Below are positions 25,801 to 37,400 of a DNA stretch of 59,464 nt, piece after piece. The notes beneath the pieces were generated by a model. It worked only from the letters and a program-made list of their open reading frames with translations, searched no databases and was not told the origin of the DNA. This stretch comes from Globomyces pollinis-pini. Its lineage: Eukaryota; Chytridiomycota; Chytridiomycetes; Rhizophydiales; Globomycetaceae. The stretch's first letter is position 1. Every line of letters begins with the position of its first letter. The DNA is taken from contig MU621118.1 in the NCBI GenBank assembly GCA_025399215.1, forward strand, positions 47,933 to 107,396. The letters run 5' to 3'. The position numbers were made by a program, and so were the translations under genes.

Positions 25801-28800
25801 AGCGCTCTTGATAAACCCTCTCCAGGAAATGCTTCCAAATGTTTCACCACATTAACTAGCTCTCTTGTAGAATATGGATAGTTGATCAAACCTTCATCCA
25901 CCAATCGTCTCAAGTCTGAAAATGAAGCAACTAGCTTTCGGAGTACATCCTTAGAAACAGAAGGTCCATAATTAGATAGCAAACTCAATTCAGAGTCAGG
26001 ATCCGGGTTATCGACACAATGTGCTGCAAATACATCACCAATTTCCCTGAAAAAATCGTTGCCCAAGAATGGGAAACCGGGACGATTGGCCAGTACTATC
26101 ATTCGAAAGTTGGGATGGATAGGGATAGCATTACTAATGGCATCCGATAGATCCCCGACAATTCGTCGTCCATCACTTAGGACCATTTCCCTGTCTTCGA
26201 TCAATGACTTCAGAACGGATGTGACATGTGTTGGCGCTTTGTCAGCTACAAAAAATTGAGCAAATAATTATTACCCTCATCAATTACTAAAATATATCCA
26301 TTCTTAACTGCTTTAACCAATGGCGAATCTTCATAAACTAGGAGTCCATCTTTAATAGTGGGACAAGAAGTAAGACTATAAACAGTCGTATCACGATGTA
26401 GCTGAATATATTCCCTTGGTAGCTGCATGAGTTGAAGAAAGTAGTCAATAATCTTATTTTTGCCAACCCCTTGGTTTCCAATTAATAGAATGTTTTCACC
26501 CAGAATATAATCTTTCAAGATATCCTACATGTTAGTATTTATATGTGAAACCTGTAGAACAAGTGTTTGCCTTGCATTTTCGTAAAACAGAACGTTGGGG
26601 ATAAGCAGAGGATTGCTATTGGTAGCAATATCGCAAGATACATCCCCAATCTGTAATTTCTTCACACCATTGATACTTATCAATTCGCATTTCAATGTAT
26701 CGGATGGAGGGTTCGATGGTTGAATTTTAAATCGCAACAAATATGAATCTAAAGCTTCTCGTGCGAGCGAAGGTAGAAATCGTGATAAACTAACTTTTAA
26801 AATGGAGTCATGAAGTGATTCTTTTGGATACACAGAAAGTCTTCTGCCAATCCTGAGTAATTGCCTTGTCGATAGGTTTGAGGCCAACATAGATAAAGTT
26901 TCATCTTTTTCGATACGTAAAGAGTGTGCCAATGAAGTAAGCGTATCTATGATATCCTTAGACAGATGTGGAAATAAACTAAGCATCACTTCCTTTTCTT
27001 CTGCTATTGACATTGGCCTCATGACAACAAATGAAAAGAGTGATAAGATTTCTTGGTTTAACCAATTTCCTTTTGATCCCATTTGATTGGGTCGCGCAAT
27101 AGCAACGATTCTGAAACTAGGGTGTACAGGATAAATACCTCGAGCAATTAATTCGCCCTTAGTCCAATTATTTTGCTTCATTAGGTGTAAAAAGCGATCT
27201 GGATGGATTAAAAATGCTCCATTTGGCAGTGGCATTTCTCTTTCGACAATCAATCGTTGAAGACTGGCAATTGTTCCAATAGACACCACTTCAATTGGAT
27301 CCAATACAGCGATAGAACCTTCAATAGCTGCGGTTACTAAACCAGAGTTCTCCCAGTATGTATCACCAGAAGAAGTTGTATTTCTTCTTTGTAGAAAGTC
27401 TCTAGAAGACATGTCTTTATAAAGTGGTATATACTCGACGCTGTATCCGAGCAATGTTGATAAAGCCCTTATCAGCATAGTTTTACCACAACCCTTATCT
27501 CCAACAATGCAAACATCCCCAGTTGAAATTGCCATTAATAATTTTGCCAGTAGAGCAGAATGACTAATAAATTCGGTTATGAAATGGTGTTCTTACTATT
27601 TCGTTTGCACAAAAAACGGAATATCAGCTGTATTTCTTGATCCAGACACCATTTCTATTGAATGCAATCCTAAATGAGCTGATACAAACTGGACCCGTTT
27701 ATGAGGAATCTGAAAATCTAATGCACTTTTTGAAGGTGAATAAATCGTCTCGATTTTAGAAATCGTATATATCGTGTTTTCCGTATTATCTGATGGTTGT
27801 AAATCAAATCTTTTCATGATTGCAAATATAACATTCTTCATTTGTTCGTCTGCATTGCTAAAATAAGGGAATGGGTAAATAAATTCCAAGATATCCTATA
27901 ATTAATCAACAGTGGTTACATTTGGGGATAATTTGGGAAATGAATTCAATACTTTCATAAAACTGTCCAGTAGAACTGGGAAATCTGGGACTTGGGAGCC
28001 CTGATCAGATGCAACACTCTGAAGAACAAATGAGAGTGATATAAGCTTTTCAATGAATACCGGATTGACGTTAGGAAAGGTTTTTCGTAGGTGATCACGC
28101 TGACTTGAAAATTGTGGAAGAGTGACATTTCGTGCTTGGAATCTGGAACGAAAAGGCGCTAATATTAATTGGATAGAGCTTACGATCTAAAATGATGAGT
28201 ATCTTAATTTAAACCTAAAGGAAATCCTTCGTATTTCTAGTTCTTAACCAAAATCATAAACTTACTGGAACCGGCAAACCTAGCGCAATGACAAGAAAAT
28301 TTTCAGAAGTTCTCACTAGGTTGGAACTCTGGCCATACCCTAAAGAGCCACTGTTTACCAATTGATCGTAACGCTTCGGATGTACCAAAAACCTCCCATC
28401 TTCCAATGCCATTTCTCGATTTTCCAAAAGGTTGTTTAATATTGGTAAAACGTTCCGCTCTGCTTTCTAAACAAGTATGAATGTATTGAAGTACAAACTT
28501 CGACCCCATCAAGAATTAAGATTCTACCAAACATTGCTGCTCGAACACACGCTTGATCGGTGTAAATGGCTGTACCATTGATGATTTCTCTTCTTTGCTT
28601 TAGGTCAGAGTCTGTCACGTCTCTTGACAAAGAAACGTCTATCTTGTCAATGATACAAACACAATACATTCTACTTCGCGTTGACAGAGCTGAGCATACA
28701 TTAGTGCAATTCTTCTTCTCAAATAACCAGGTGCTCCAGTCAAAAACATATCTTGATTTAAGTTTCCTTTCTGAATCATCCATCTTAAATGCTTCAATAT

Positions 28801-29028
28801 ATCCTTTCTAATTAGTGCAACTTGCATAGATTACTTGAGCATTAACATAAAATTGGTCATTAGAGTTTGGTACAAATTCGGGATTAATAGAATCATATAC
28901 TAATAGTTCAACATCTAAGATACGAATAAACACCATTTGTTCGACTCACCACCCAATCTAACTTTTCCTTTAGTTTTTAAAAATCCTTGAAGTTGCTTTA
29001 ATCTATCGTTTGGATTAGTTCGATTCAT
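22858..29028 (-). CDS. VWA8: VWA8-like dynein-related AAA+ ATPase with C-terminal VWA domain
   Basis: A very large multi-exon gene, reading from MNRTNPNDRLKQLQGFLKT at 29028 to the stop at 22858, an estimated 1,800 residues. Seen in order: degenerate first P-loop DMFLTGAPGYLRRRIALMY (also degenerate in animal VWA8), a canonical P-loop GDKGCGKTMLIRAL near 27490, a third, GNQGVGKNKII near 26460, a middle region without clear motifs, a Gly/Glu-rich linker near 24050, and a C-terminal VWA domain with MIDAS motif DLSASMMRF near 23510, then FAHSGDGPDAD and YFVVVLSDANL. This domain order matches VWA8, a mitochondrial or peroxisome-associated ATPase of poorly known function. The visible N-terminus is not a strong mitochondrial presequence. 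Many introns are 26-40 nt; not all exon borders were resolved. Confidence 0.88.
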
Positions 29029-29302
29029 TATATTTTTTGTTGGTAACTATTTTATCACATGAAGAGAGATTGAACTATTGGCGGCCGTATTAGTCAATCG
29101 GTCAAATAAACTCATCAAGAGCCAAAAAAAAAATTATGACTCCATTTAAAGATGAAGGTTTGGTAAGCACTGATTTGTCTTATATAATTTGATTCAAATC
29201 CAGTCAAGAAAAGCTACTCGTAAATAAATTTTAACAGAAGAATGCTGATATAGTATCTAACCAATTTTAAAATCAAGCGTAATGTATTAGGAAAACAAAG
29301 GA

Positions 29303-29835
29303 TTATTTGGCTTGGGCAGCTAATTGTTGTTGATACTGAGTTTCAAGTTTAACAACCTAAACTGATTAACTTTGATTAATTACTTCCATCTTTTTAGCAT
29401 CTAGTTTAGTTTGAAGATCAGAGATTAAAGTTTCTGATCGCTTACTATTAAATTGTTAGTCATTGTGTTTAAGAAAGATCAATGATAAACACAATAGATC
29501 AAAATAAAGGTGATAATAATGAATAGAGAGAAGATGAATATTCATACATTTCAGTTTGAATGAATTCGATACGTTTCTGAACATTTGAAACCGCTTCAGT
29601 CCTATCTTGTTTAACCAAACAAGGTCCAATCATTTTGTAAACGATTGAGTCATCATTTAATAAAGTGAATTCATGGTTAACTTGTTCATTTTCCTTTAAC
29701 TGAGATTCCAATTGAGTTCTGTTTGATACAGCATTATCGTAATCTATATGATTGAACATGATCTACTAGATTACCTTTCTGTATCTTTTGGTAAGCTCCT
29801 ATTTGGTTTTGTAAGTTTCCTCCCAAAGTTGTCAT
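29303..29835 (-). CDS. YKE2: prefoldin subunit 6 (beta-type)
   Basis: Part of the hexameric prefoldin co-chaperone that hands nascent actin and tubulin to the CCT chaperonin. Four exons with introns of 31, 103 and 27 nt sum to exactly 123 codons plus stop. It starts MTTLGGNLQNQIGAYQKIQK, the N-terminal helix, has the beta-hairpin region DDSIVYKMIGPCLVKQD, then VQKRIEFIQTEIKR across the 103-nt intron and a C-terminal coiled-coil helix ending QQQLAAQAK. Length and motifs are typical. The 103-nt intron is one of the few long ones in the window and carries TGACTAAC near its 3' end. The start codon is 72 bp from that of mS33 on the other strand. Confidence 0.92.
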
Positions 29836-29907
29836 TCTTTTGATAAAAAGTAAAACTCTGGCACACTTCACTTTAACATTCCTTTTTTTTTTAACTCTTG
29901 ATTTTTA
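29836..29907. promoter_or_regulatory. bidirectional promoter, prefoldin 6 / mS33
   Basis: Only 72 bases separate the two outward-facing start codons, so both promoters and both 5' leaders must lie here or overlap the neighbouring gene. A T-rich run at 29883-29892 is the only obvious element. Confidence 0.6.
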
Positions 29908-30299
29908 ATGGCAACAGCAAGTCGACTGGCTAAATTAGTGTCTCTTAAAGAATCCATTTTTGGAATCAAAAATGCAGCAACGATGAAGATACTCGGTAGA
30001 AAGTCTCAAAAAACTATGCTATTAAACTATTATCCTCCAGATGTATTTATATTTTCAATCCTCTGATTATATATAGATTAATATTCATCAACTAGCAAAT
30101 CAGGATGAGTCTTTAAAAGCACTTGAACTAAGAGATGTTTGGCTTGATACTATGCTGGATCGTGAAATCATGTTACAAAAGAGAAATAAGAATGTCAGAG
30201 TATCAGGTATTTCATTATCATTCTAAAATTATTTAAGTGCTTACTGGAATGCAAAAGGCTCCTGCTGAAAAATCAGGAAAGAAGAAGAAAAGGAAATAA
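29908..30299 (+). CDS. RSM27: mitochondrial small-subunit ribosomal protein mS33 (Rsm27)
   Basis: Three exons with introns of 34 and 31 nt sum to exactly 108 codons plus stop. Seen: MATASRLAKLVSLKESIFG, then KILGRKSQKTMLLNYYPPD, the conserved 'KIL...YYPP' block of mS33, a middle helix ELRDVWLDTMLDREIMLQKR, and a very basic C-terminus (KSGKKKKRK). Size and order agree with yeast Rsm27. It belongs to the mitochondrial small ribosomal subunit. The gene is not visible as one open frame and appears only after splicing. Confidence 0.85.
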
Positions 30300-30353
30300 A
30301 TCTCATCATATTATACATTCAAATTATATTCAATTTTTATCATTTCTGTTGCA

Positions 30354-32701
30354 TCAGTTTTTAGGTTGAGTGGATTTGGAGGATGGGGATTTAGATTGGA
30401 TTTGTTTGGATTTCCCTTTGTCTTGGATCGCTCTGGATGATGTTTTCTGTTCCTTGGAGGGGTTATTTTGGTTTGCATTCTGGTTCTTTACCGATTTTGC
30501 TGGTTTGGAAGAACCAATCTGGTTTTGCCCCTGACCTGTTGATGGATTTCTCTTGCCTGTATCTACTGGTTTAGTTGTAGTATTCGGAACTGTTTTCACT
30601 GATTGCTTTTCGTTCGAATTCTTTCCTCCCTTTGGCTGATTTGAAATGGATTGATTGCTTCTTGTATTATCATTTTTTTGTTGTGCCTTTGCCTGGTCTT
30701 GCCCTTTTCCAACACTTTGCCTTTCCACATTACGGCCAGCTGATTTTTGCGACTCAGTAGTCTTGGATCCTGCCTTTCCTGAAGGAGTTTGTCGATCTTG
30801 TATCGTTGGTCCTACTTTACCCTTTGCTGATTGGCTCACTTTACTTTGGCCTTTCTTTTCAGTGGATGCCTTTGGAACCTGCTTTGGCAAGTTTTGCTGA
30901 GATGTATTTCCAGGTCTTTGTCCTTTCTGCTGTTTAGGATTAGGTTGTTGTGCTGGTGAACGAGAGGAATTAGCCGGTACGTTGCCACGTACAGGAGGGG
31001 TTGGACCATTGTCTGCCGGGGTAACTCGTCCGTCATTCTTTCCTTGATTGTTTGTTTTCGAAGTGGGTTGAGTTGGAATTGCAGCAGTTGGCCTGGTAAT
31101 TTGATTCCTACCACCCTGCTTCCCACTTTTATTATCTCCTTTAGCGGTAGTACTTGTAGGTTGAGTCCTGACTTGCCCACCTAACGGTTTATTGGACGCC
31201 TGTGCATTATCTGGGGATGGGATAGATCCTGTAGGAGTAGTAATAACCACACTATTCTGTATAGTATTCGCAATGGTTCGATTGCTACCAGAAATGCTTG
31301 TAGCAGTACTTGCTAAAATAGAAATGGTTGTAGTGGAATTTGTTGATTGATTGGCTGTGGTAGAGTTTGTTGATTGATTAGTTGTGGCATTACCAGTTAC
31401 TGTAGATGAAGCAACTGGAGAAATTACACTTGATGTTACAGTAGCATTATTTCGTCCATTGTTTTGACCATTTTGATTTGCATTCTTGCCATTATTTGGA
31501 GCGTTACCATTGTTTCTTTCACCGGTTCTTCCATCATTCCTGCCAGTGTTCCTTCCATCATTCCTGCCAGTGTTCCTTCCATCATTCCTGCCATTGTTTC
31601 TTCCGATGGTTTTCCCAACAGCAGCAAGTACACTCTTCAGGTCATTTGGATTGGAGCCATCGGCATTTACAGCTTTTGCAACTGTTTGCATAACCTTTGC
31701 TGCTTGATTATCTACGGCAACATTTTTCACTTTGTTTGCAACTTGCTGGTTCAAGTTTTCGCCTATACCAGTAGTTCCTGAATTGTCGTGTGTGGCAGCT
31801 CGTCCTGAATTTTTGCCATCGACTGTGATTTGAACATTTTGTGCTGAATCATCGGCAATTTTTTGATTGTTAGAGTTGTCAGAATTCACTACTGTAACTC
31901 GAATACAGTCATCTTGCGCACCACGTTTGACCATAGGACTTAGAGCACTTTGATGCCCATCCGACCCACTAATGGTACAAATTCGATATTGTCCATCCGT
32001 TTTGATTGTTCCTGCCGGGATGGCAGCCTTTAACTGTCTTTTGTCTGGATCAGTTTCAGCATCATTCACCCCTTTAAAGAATGCAAACACTTTTGGATCA
32101 GGTGGTGCGTTATTATTCAGCAATTGCATGGTTATATGTTGATGTCCTTGGATTTCACCAGTTTTTGGATCCAAAGTTTGAGGAACCATGTAATATTCGG
32201 TGTTGGGATCTGGAGGTTAACAAGACAATATGTCAACTTACTATTAAAGAAACCAGCAACGAGGTTTCGATTATCAATTGTCACTGTATTGTTTATCGAG
32301 GCATCGAACGTAGCGCCATAAGCTGGCGAAGTAATGAGAGTTGATAGTATTTTGTTCGCATCAACTACCTGTCCCATTGGAGTGCTTGAACATGATTGAC
32401 CACCTTGTTTTAGTTGTGTACCATTTGCTTCTACAACCCGACCATTCAGGAATTGTCGGCAGTAATCGGAAGTCGGAGATTGCTCAATTTTTGATATTCC
32501 ATTTGGTAAGGCACTAGAATCGGCCGCGCCAGCATTTGCATTTGTAGCTACATTTGCAATTGCATTTGGTGGGGCAATAGAGTTTGTAGTAGGGTTGTTC
32601 CTACCAAGTCGGTTAGAATTGCCACGCTGTGGTCGTTTGGATATGGCCAATGAATGTACAGAAACTGCTAAACATAATAAAGTCTGAATATTGAAGATCA
32701 T
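30354..32701 (-). CDS. secreted protein: conserved fungal extracellular domain plus long disordered basic tail
   Basis: Two exons joined by a 32-nt intron give 771 residues. A signal peptide (MIFNIQTLLCLAVSVHSLA) and an Asn/Ala-rich linker lead into a domain with CRQFLNGRVV, GQSCSSTPMGQVVDANK, GEIQGHQHITMQLLN, PDPKVFAFFKGVNDAE, GQYRICTISGSDGHQ and VKRGAQDDCIRVTV. This combination is the fungal extracellular family often mislabelled 'ribosomal protein s17' in basidiomycete annotations; its function is unknown. The remaining 500 or so residues are disordered and Asn/Gln/Ser/Thr/Gly/Lys-rich, with (GRNDGRNT)n repeats and many Lys/Arg, suggesting binding to acidic wall polymers. It contains no transmembrane helix besides the signal peptide. 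Confidence 0.8.
31531..31602 (-). repeat. 24-bp tandem repeat, three units, inside the secreted-protein gene
   Basis: Three consecutive 24-bp units (first and second nearly identical, third with two or three changes) encode RNTGRNDG-type octapeptides in the disordered tail. Copy number is likely to vary between strains by slippage. Confidence 0.8.
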
Positions 32702-32762
32702 AGCATTATTGGTTAAAACCTAATCATATTTATAGTGTACAAATGTTTCTAGAGGGGGGTAT

Positions 32763-33076
32763 AGAGTGTACTGAAACAACAGGCTAAATTAGTACTGACA
32801 GAATTGAAACCAGGAACAATTCTTTGGTCATCAAAATTAATTGACATGGACAACATAGGTTTGGTCTCAAAATCAAAGGAACAAATTTCTTATTGCTGAT
32901 CGACCGTGTCAAAATCTATACAATTGCATGTTTGGGGTAAAGTAGTCAGTGTTTCAACCTCACCAACATTCACATCTTCATCTTTACACACTGTCAGTAA
33001 AAAAGAGCCAGCTCAAAAGCCAAGTGGAGATTCTATTACTAAATCATATGATCTTAGCAATGCCAGTGGTAATTAG
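32763..33076 (+). pseudogene. degenerate open frame with one internal stop, family not identified
   Basis: One frame runs from about 32767 (KQQAKLVLTELKPGTILW) to a TAG at 33074-33076, broken only by a TGA at 32897-32899, after SKEQISYC. The part after the stop is Ser/Thr/Lys-rich (VSVSTSPTFTSSSLHTVSKK). The ELKPGT motif recalls C-terminal parts of small lysine methyltransferases such as FAM173, but this is weak. No intron removes the stop cleanly. Most likely a decayed gene end, or a chance frame. I see no other gene between 32702 and 33324. Confidence 0.25.
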
Positions 33077-33324
33077 GTGAAGCCTTAATGCATCCAAATT
33101 AATAAAATAACCTTTGGTTCTACAATCTACTTTCATTAGGATTTTCCACGCGCTTTTGAGATATTTGTACCCAACAAAAAAATCTAAGCATAGGAAGTAG
33201 TTCAGTGTAGCATTTAACTTGATTGATTAATTTCCATGTCTTGATTGCATTTATGCACGGAGTTTAGACTCTGAAATGGCTGCATAAATGAATGCTCAAT
33301 TGCCTTTTGAAAGTCCTTCATATA

Positions 33325-33560
33325 CACTTGTCTAATCAAGGAGTCGATGTTATTGAAAAGCAAAAAGTTGTGATGGGTCGAGAAGAATGTATTATAGAAC
33401 AGCTTTTAATCACTCGCATGAATGCCGAAAGAGACCGCAAGTTACGGTTGGAACAACTTTTGCTAACCCGCCTTATTAAAAGCTGTTGTATAATATATTC
33501 TTCTCGACCCATCACAACTTTTTGCTTTTCAATAACATCGACTCCTTGATTAGACAAGTG
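33325..33560. repeat. 86-bp near-perfect inverted repeat with 64-bp spacer
   Basis: The left arm (33325-33410) and the reverse complement of the right arm (33475-33560) differ at only two of 86 positions. Both arms begin CACTTGTCTAATCAAGG when read toward the spacer. Each arm encodes the same peptide in its own direction (VDVIEKQKVVMGREE), a coiled-coil-like stretch. The spacer (33411-33474) is not palindromic. The structure lies 160 bp from an assembly gap, so it may be a genuine hairpin/palindrome or a misassembly of two inverted copies. Confidence 0.85.
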
Positions 33561-33630
33561 AATTAGTTGATCAGAGATTGTGAGCAAGTGGGTTTGAATG
33601 GCCAAACCATAAAGAATCGAAGGAGATTCC

Positions 33631-33722
33631 TTGAGACTTGCAGAGTCTGCCAGAATCGTTTATCTTGATCAGTTAAACAACGAGCTATCCGATCGAATTG
33701 AATGGATGATGGAATGCAACAA
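33631..33722 (+). pseudogene. coiled-coil-like coding fragment truncated by assembly gap
   Basis: A frame rich in Glu/Arg/Leu (RLAESARIVYLDQLNNELSD) runs into the N stretch. On the far side of the gap the frame RSKGLKLEIETLNVEL continues for some 20 codons to a stop at 34153-34155. Together with the coding-like left arm of the inverted repeat, this suggests one coiled-coil gene, or two inverted copies, spanning 33.3-34.2 kb, of which only pieces can be read. I do not recognise the family. Confidence 0.25.
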
Positions 33723-34088
33723 NNNNNNNNNNNNNNNNNNNNNNNNNNNNNNNNNNNNNNNNNNNNNNNNNNNNNNNNNNNNNNNNNNNNNNNNNNNNNN
33801 NNNNNNNNNNNNNNNNNNNNNNNNNNNNNNNNNNNNNNNNNNNNNNNNNNNNNNNNNNNNNNNNNNNNNNNNNNNNNNNNNNNNNNNNNNNNNNNNNNNN
33901 NNNNNNNNNNNNNNNNNNNNNNNNNNNNNNNNNNNNNNNNNNNNNNNNNNNNNNNNNNNNNNNNNNNNNNNNNNNNNNNNNNNNNNNNNNNNNNNNNNNN
34001 NNNNNNNNNNNNNNNNNNNNNNNNNNNNNNNNNNNNNNNNNNNNNNNNNNNNNNNNNNNNNNNNNNNNNNNNNNNNNNNNNNNNNNNN
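33723..34088. other. assembly gap (366 N)
   Basis: A run of undetermined bases. Nothing can be said about its content, and its true length may differ from 366. Confidence 1.
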
Positions 34089-34410
34089 ATTTTAGAACAA
34101 GAGCGTTCCAAAGGGTTGAAATTGGAAATTGAAACGTTAAACGTGGAACTATAGAAATTGAGGACTATTGAGAACCTGGCCTTGTATCTTGAATAATCAC
34201 ATCTTTAAAAAAGCTTATGGCCATCCATTGATAATTATCTCTTTTATACTACCCAATAAATCACTATTAAATTAATCTTTTACTCGTAACATTTAAAACT
34301 TTAAGCTTCTTTATTGAGGTAATTGACGATTAGAATGGAATGGAGTTTGATTTTCGGATGGTTTGTCCAGAGACAATTGATTTGACTTTTCATTTTCAAT
34401 CTAGTGAAGA

Positions 34411-37400
34411 ATGAAAGACAATCAACGGAGTCTTCTGGACTCTCTACCATTTGCATCGGCATCTCCTATATTCACTGGTACGTTTTATTACTGACTCGTA
34501 GATTTACTCCCCATTTCCCCAACTCCTTCTCTTGTTACGATACCCACTGATAAACCTAAATTGGATAGAGCAATGCTAGATACGCTGAATTCAATTGATA
34601 TGTCTCACTTGATTGTAAAACCGAACCTATCGTTTGCAGGTGTTAATCAGACAAACTCATCGTAATTTTAAAAGGACTCACATACAGGAATAACACATCT
34701 GGCTTGAAAGAAGACGATATATCTTTTAGGAATGTAAAATCAGTATTAATTGACTGGATTTCTGGTAACATCTCTTCAATAACTTCTCAGATGATAAAAC
34801 GAATTCTACAAATAAACCTCACTCAAAATCTGATGAAATGGATTCAAATCAATTAAATAATTCAGATACCAAATATTCACCAATGCAGTTATCGGACCAA
34901 GAAAAACATACACAATTAAATTTGGATAGCAGTTTAGCACTTGGTCCAGCTACTCCTATGACAAAGCAGAAATCCAGAGAATTTGTCATTCAGATACCAT
35001 CGATCACCAAAAAGGGGAAGGGCATCGTGAGAGGTTTCAACAATGATTTATTAATGACCAGACATTTTGACAAAATGCACTGATTTAATTGTCGAAATCA
35101 TTAATGAAAGTGAATCAAACGACCCACTTAATACCATTAACAACAAGTTTTTCAGCCCACAATCCAAAATTTTGAAATTACAAGTTACTTCAACGTTGTT
35201 CGGGATGCTTTCAAAATGTTTACCTGCTCGATACTATGAATTAATCAAAAGATTCGATGATCGTTACGGAAATGAAACGGAAGAAATGACACCAGAATTA
35301 AACGCTTTTTTAACATTGTTAACTGGTAATGTGGATATTCTTTCTTCTCTCCAATTGTTTTCAAAGAATAAAACGGATCGAAGCAATTCTCAAATCCTAA
35401 TTGAATGTCCAATTCTAAACGGCGTTGGTTTGAATGATCCTAAAACGCCAGAAACAGTTCTGAATTTCATTTACAATACTCAAAGTGGATTTATGGCCTT
35501 ACAGATTAAGTTACTGATAATTATATCGGATTTTAGTGAAGGAAAATCAATGCTGAAGTATCAAGTATTCGATAATCAATTAATGCTTAGCTATGCAAAG
35601 AGGAAGATGTAATGCAGTGTGTCAGTATTGTGAAGTCTCAAATGCACTCCATGTTTTTCCTTTTAGATGAAATGTTCGAAAATGAAAGTGGTAGATCGAT
35701 TATATTAATGAAGTAGTATCAAATTATAAACAACTATTACAAATATTTCACGAACTAAATATTCAAGATACATTATCTCACTCGTTCAAAACATTGATAG
35801 ATATTCTGGGACAATTTCAGCAGTTACTTCAAACTCAAAAGCTCAATGATGATATTGTGATATCTTTAATTTTTCTTTGTATTGAATTATTCTGTATGAA
35901 GAAATCCGAAGAGACCGCTTTTTTCAGAAATTGCGTTAATTATCAAGAAGAAGCTAGCAAGTTACTAATATTGGTGTCTTGATATTGTTACTAATCTTTT
36001 AGATTTTTTCAAACTATGAACATCATCGCATTTTCATCATTGAAGAAGTGATTTTAACCATACCGAAATCAAAATTCAAAACAGCTGATTATAGAATCGC
36101 AAATAGTAAAAAGATGATACATAGGCATTCTTCACTCCTGCTTCAATTAGTTCAGTCTACCAATCCAATTTTGAAAGAATACGAACATCTTGATAAAGAA
36201 TCAGTTTTATATAGCGAAAAGCTTGAAAAGGTAAATCTCAACATTACCATTCACTATTTTTTTTCAAAAAGTTTATGTTGAAATGCAAATCAGATTTACA
36301 ATCAGCTAACAAATGCTCTCAAAATATATTGAAATTTCTTGTTGCTAGAATTACCAATACCAACAAGACTGATAGCAAGGCAAAAAATGGATATGATGCA
36401 GAATATAAACATATTTTGGAAGCTTTACTTAAAGATGTCCATATTTTGTTTTTAAATTTGGAATGGCCTATAGTCAACCACTTTATCACACAAGCAACCC
36501 TAGTGTTGGTAATTTTCAGTAAATCTTTAATATCGCGTATTTAGATCCAATTGCTAGACGATAATAACAAGAATATTGATTCTTCATTGAGATCTATTGC
36601 TACCGAGTGGCTGGGTGATACATCAACCATTATTAGAAAACAAGAAAAGCAAGACTGTGAAGAATTGAAGAAACTGAGGAATGAAGGAGAATTACTTGGT
36701 CCTCATACTTGGAATAATGAAAGATATGTTGATTTCTCAGAATCGTTGCAAGACGAATTGCTACAAACTATCAGCGACAAATCTTTGGATATATTATTCA
36801 AACAAGTATGTTAATATCCTTAACTCTCTAGGGGTTAATTTCATTCTATGTATCTACATTTGTTTCTGAGGTATCAACCGAAGAATCTTTTGAAAGTATC
36901 CACCCAAGAACGGTTCAATATATTGACTCTTGTATTTCTAAACTGTGTTCACTGAAGAACGACTTGTAAGCTACTTGTGTAACTGAACACTAGCAAACCA
37001 AATTTAAAACATCAAATGGTGGAGTATGATTCTTTAACCATATTTAAATATTTTCAACAATCGCATAACTTATCGAAATTGAATGATCTTATTTTAAAAT
37101 CACTCATAGATAGGATCCATGGTGACAATATACCAGCCAGAACCAAATCTCTACGCTCTATGTTCGAGCTTTTAATCGATTCATCTATCTCTTCATCCAT
37201 TCGTCATTTAATACTGCAAGAGGTGACGCATTCACTGTCTGATAATTCTCCAACTGTCCGTGATGCTTCCATGGAGGTTGTTTGTAGATACCTTTTAAGC
37301 CAAGACGAATCCGTTTTAAAAACCTTAATTTCAACTGCATCTAGTAGAATTATGGATTTAAGCGTAAATGTGCGCAAGAGGGCTATCAAACTGTTTAGAG

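Noticed and set aside
31464..31781. Plus-strand Ser/Pro/Leu-rich open frames opposite the secreted-protein repeats
   Set aside because: Shadow frames created by the 24-bp repeat and biased codons of the real minus-strand gene.
33325..33560. Terminal inverted repeats of a transposable element
   Set aside because: No transposase, no target-site duplication visible, and both arms look coding; the nearby gap prevents a test.
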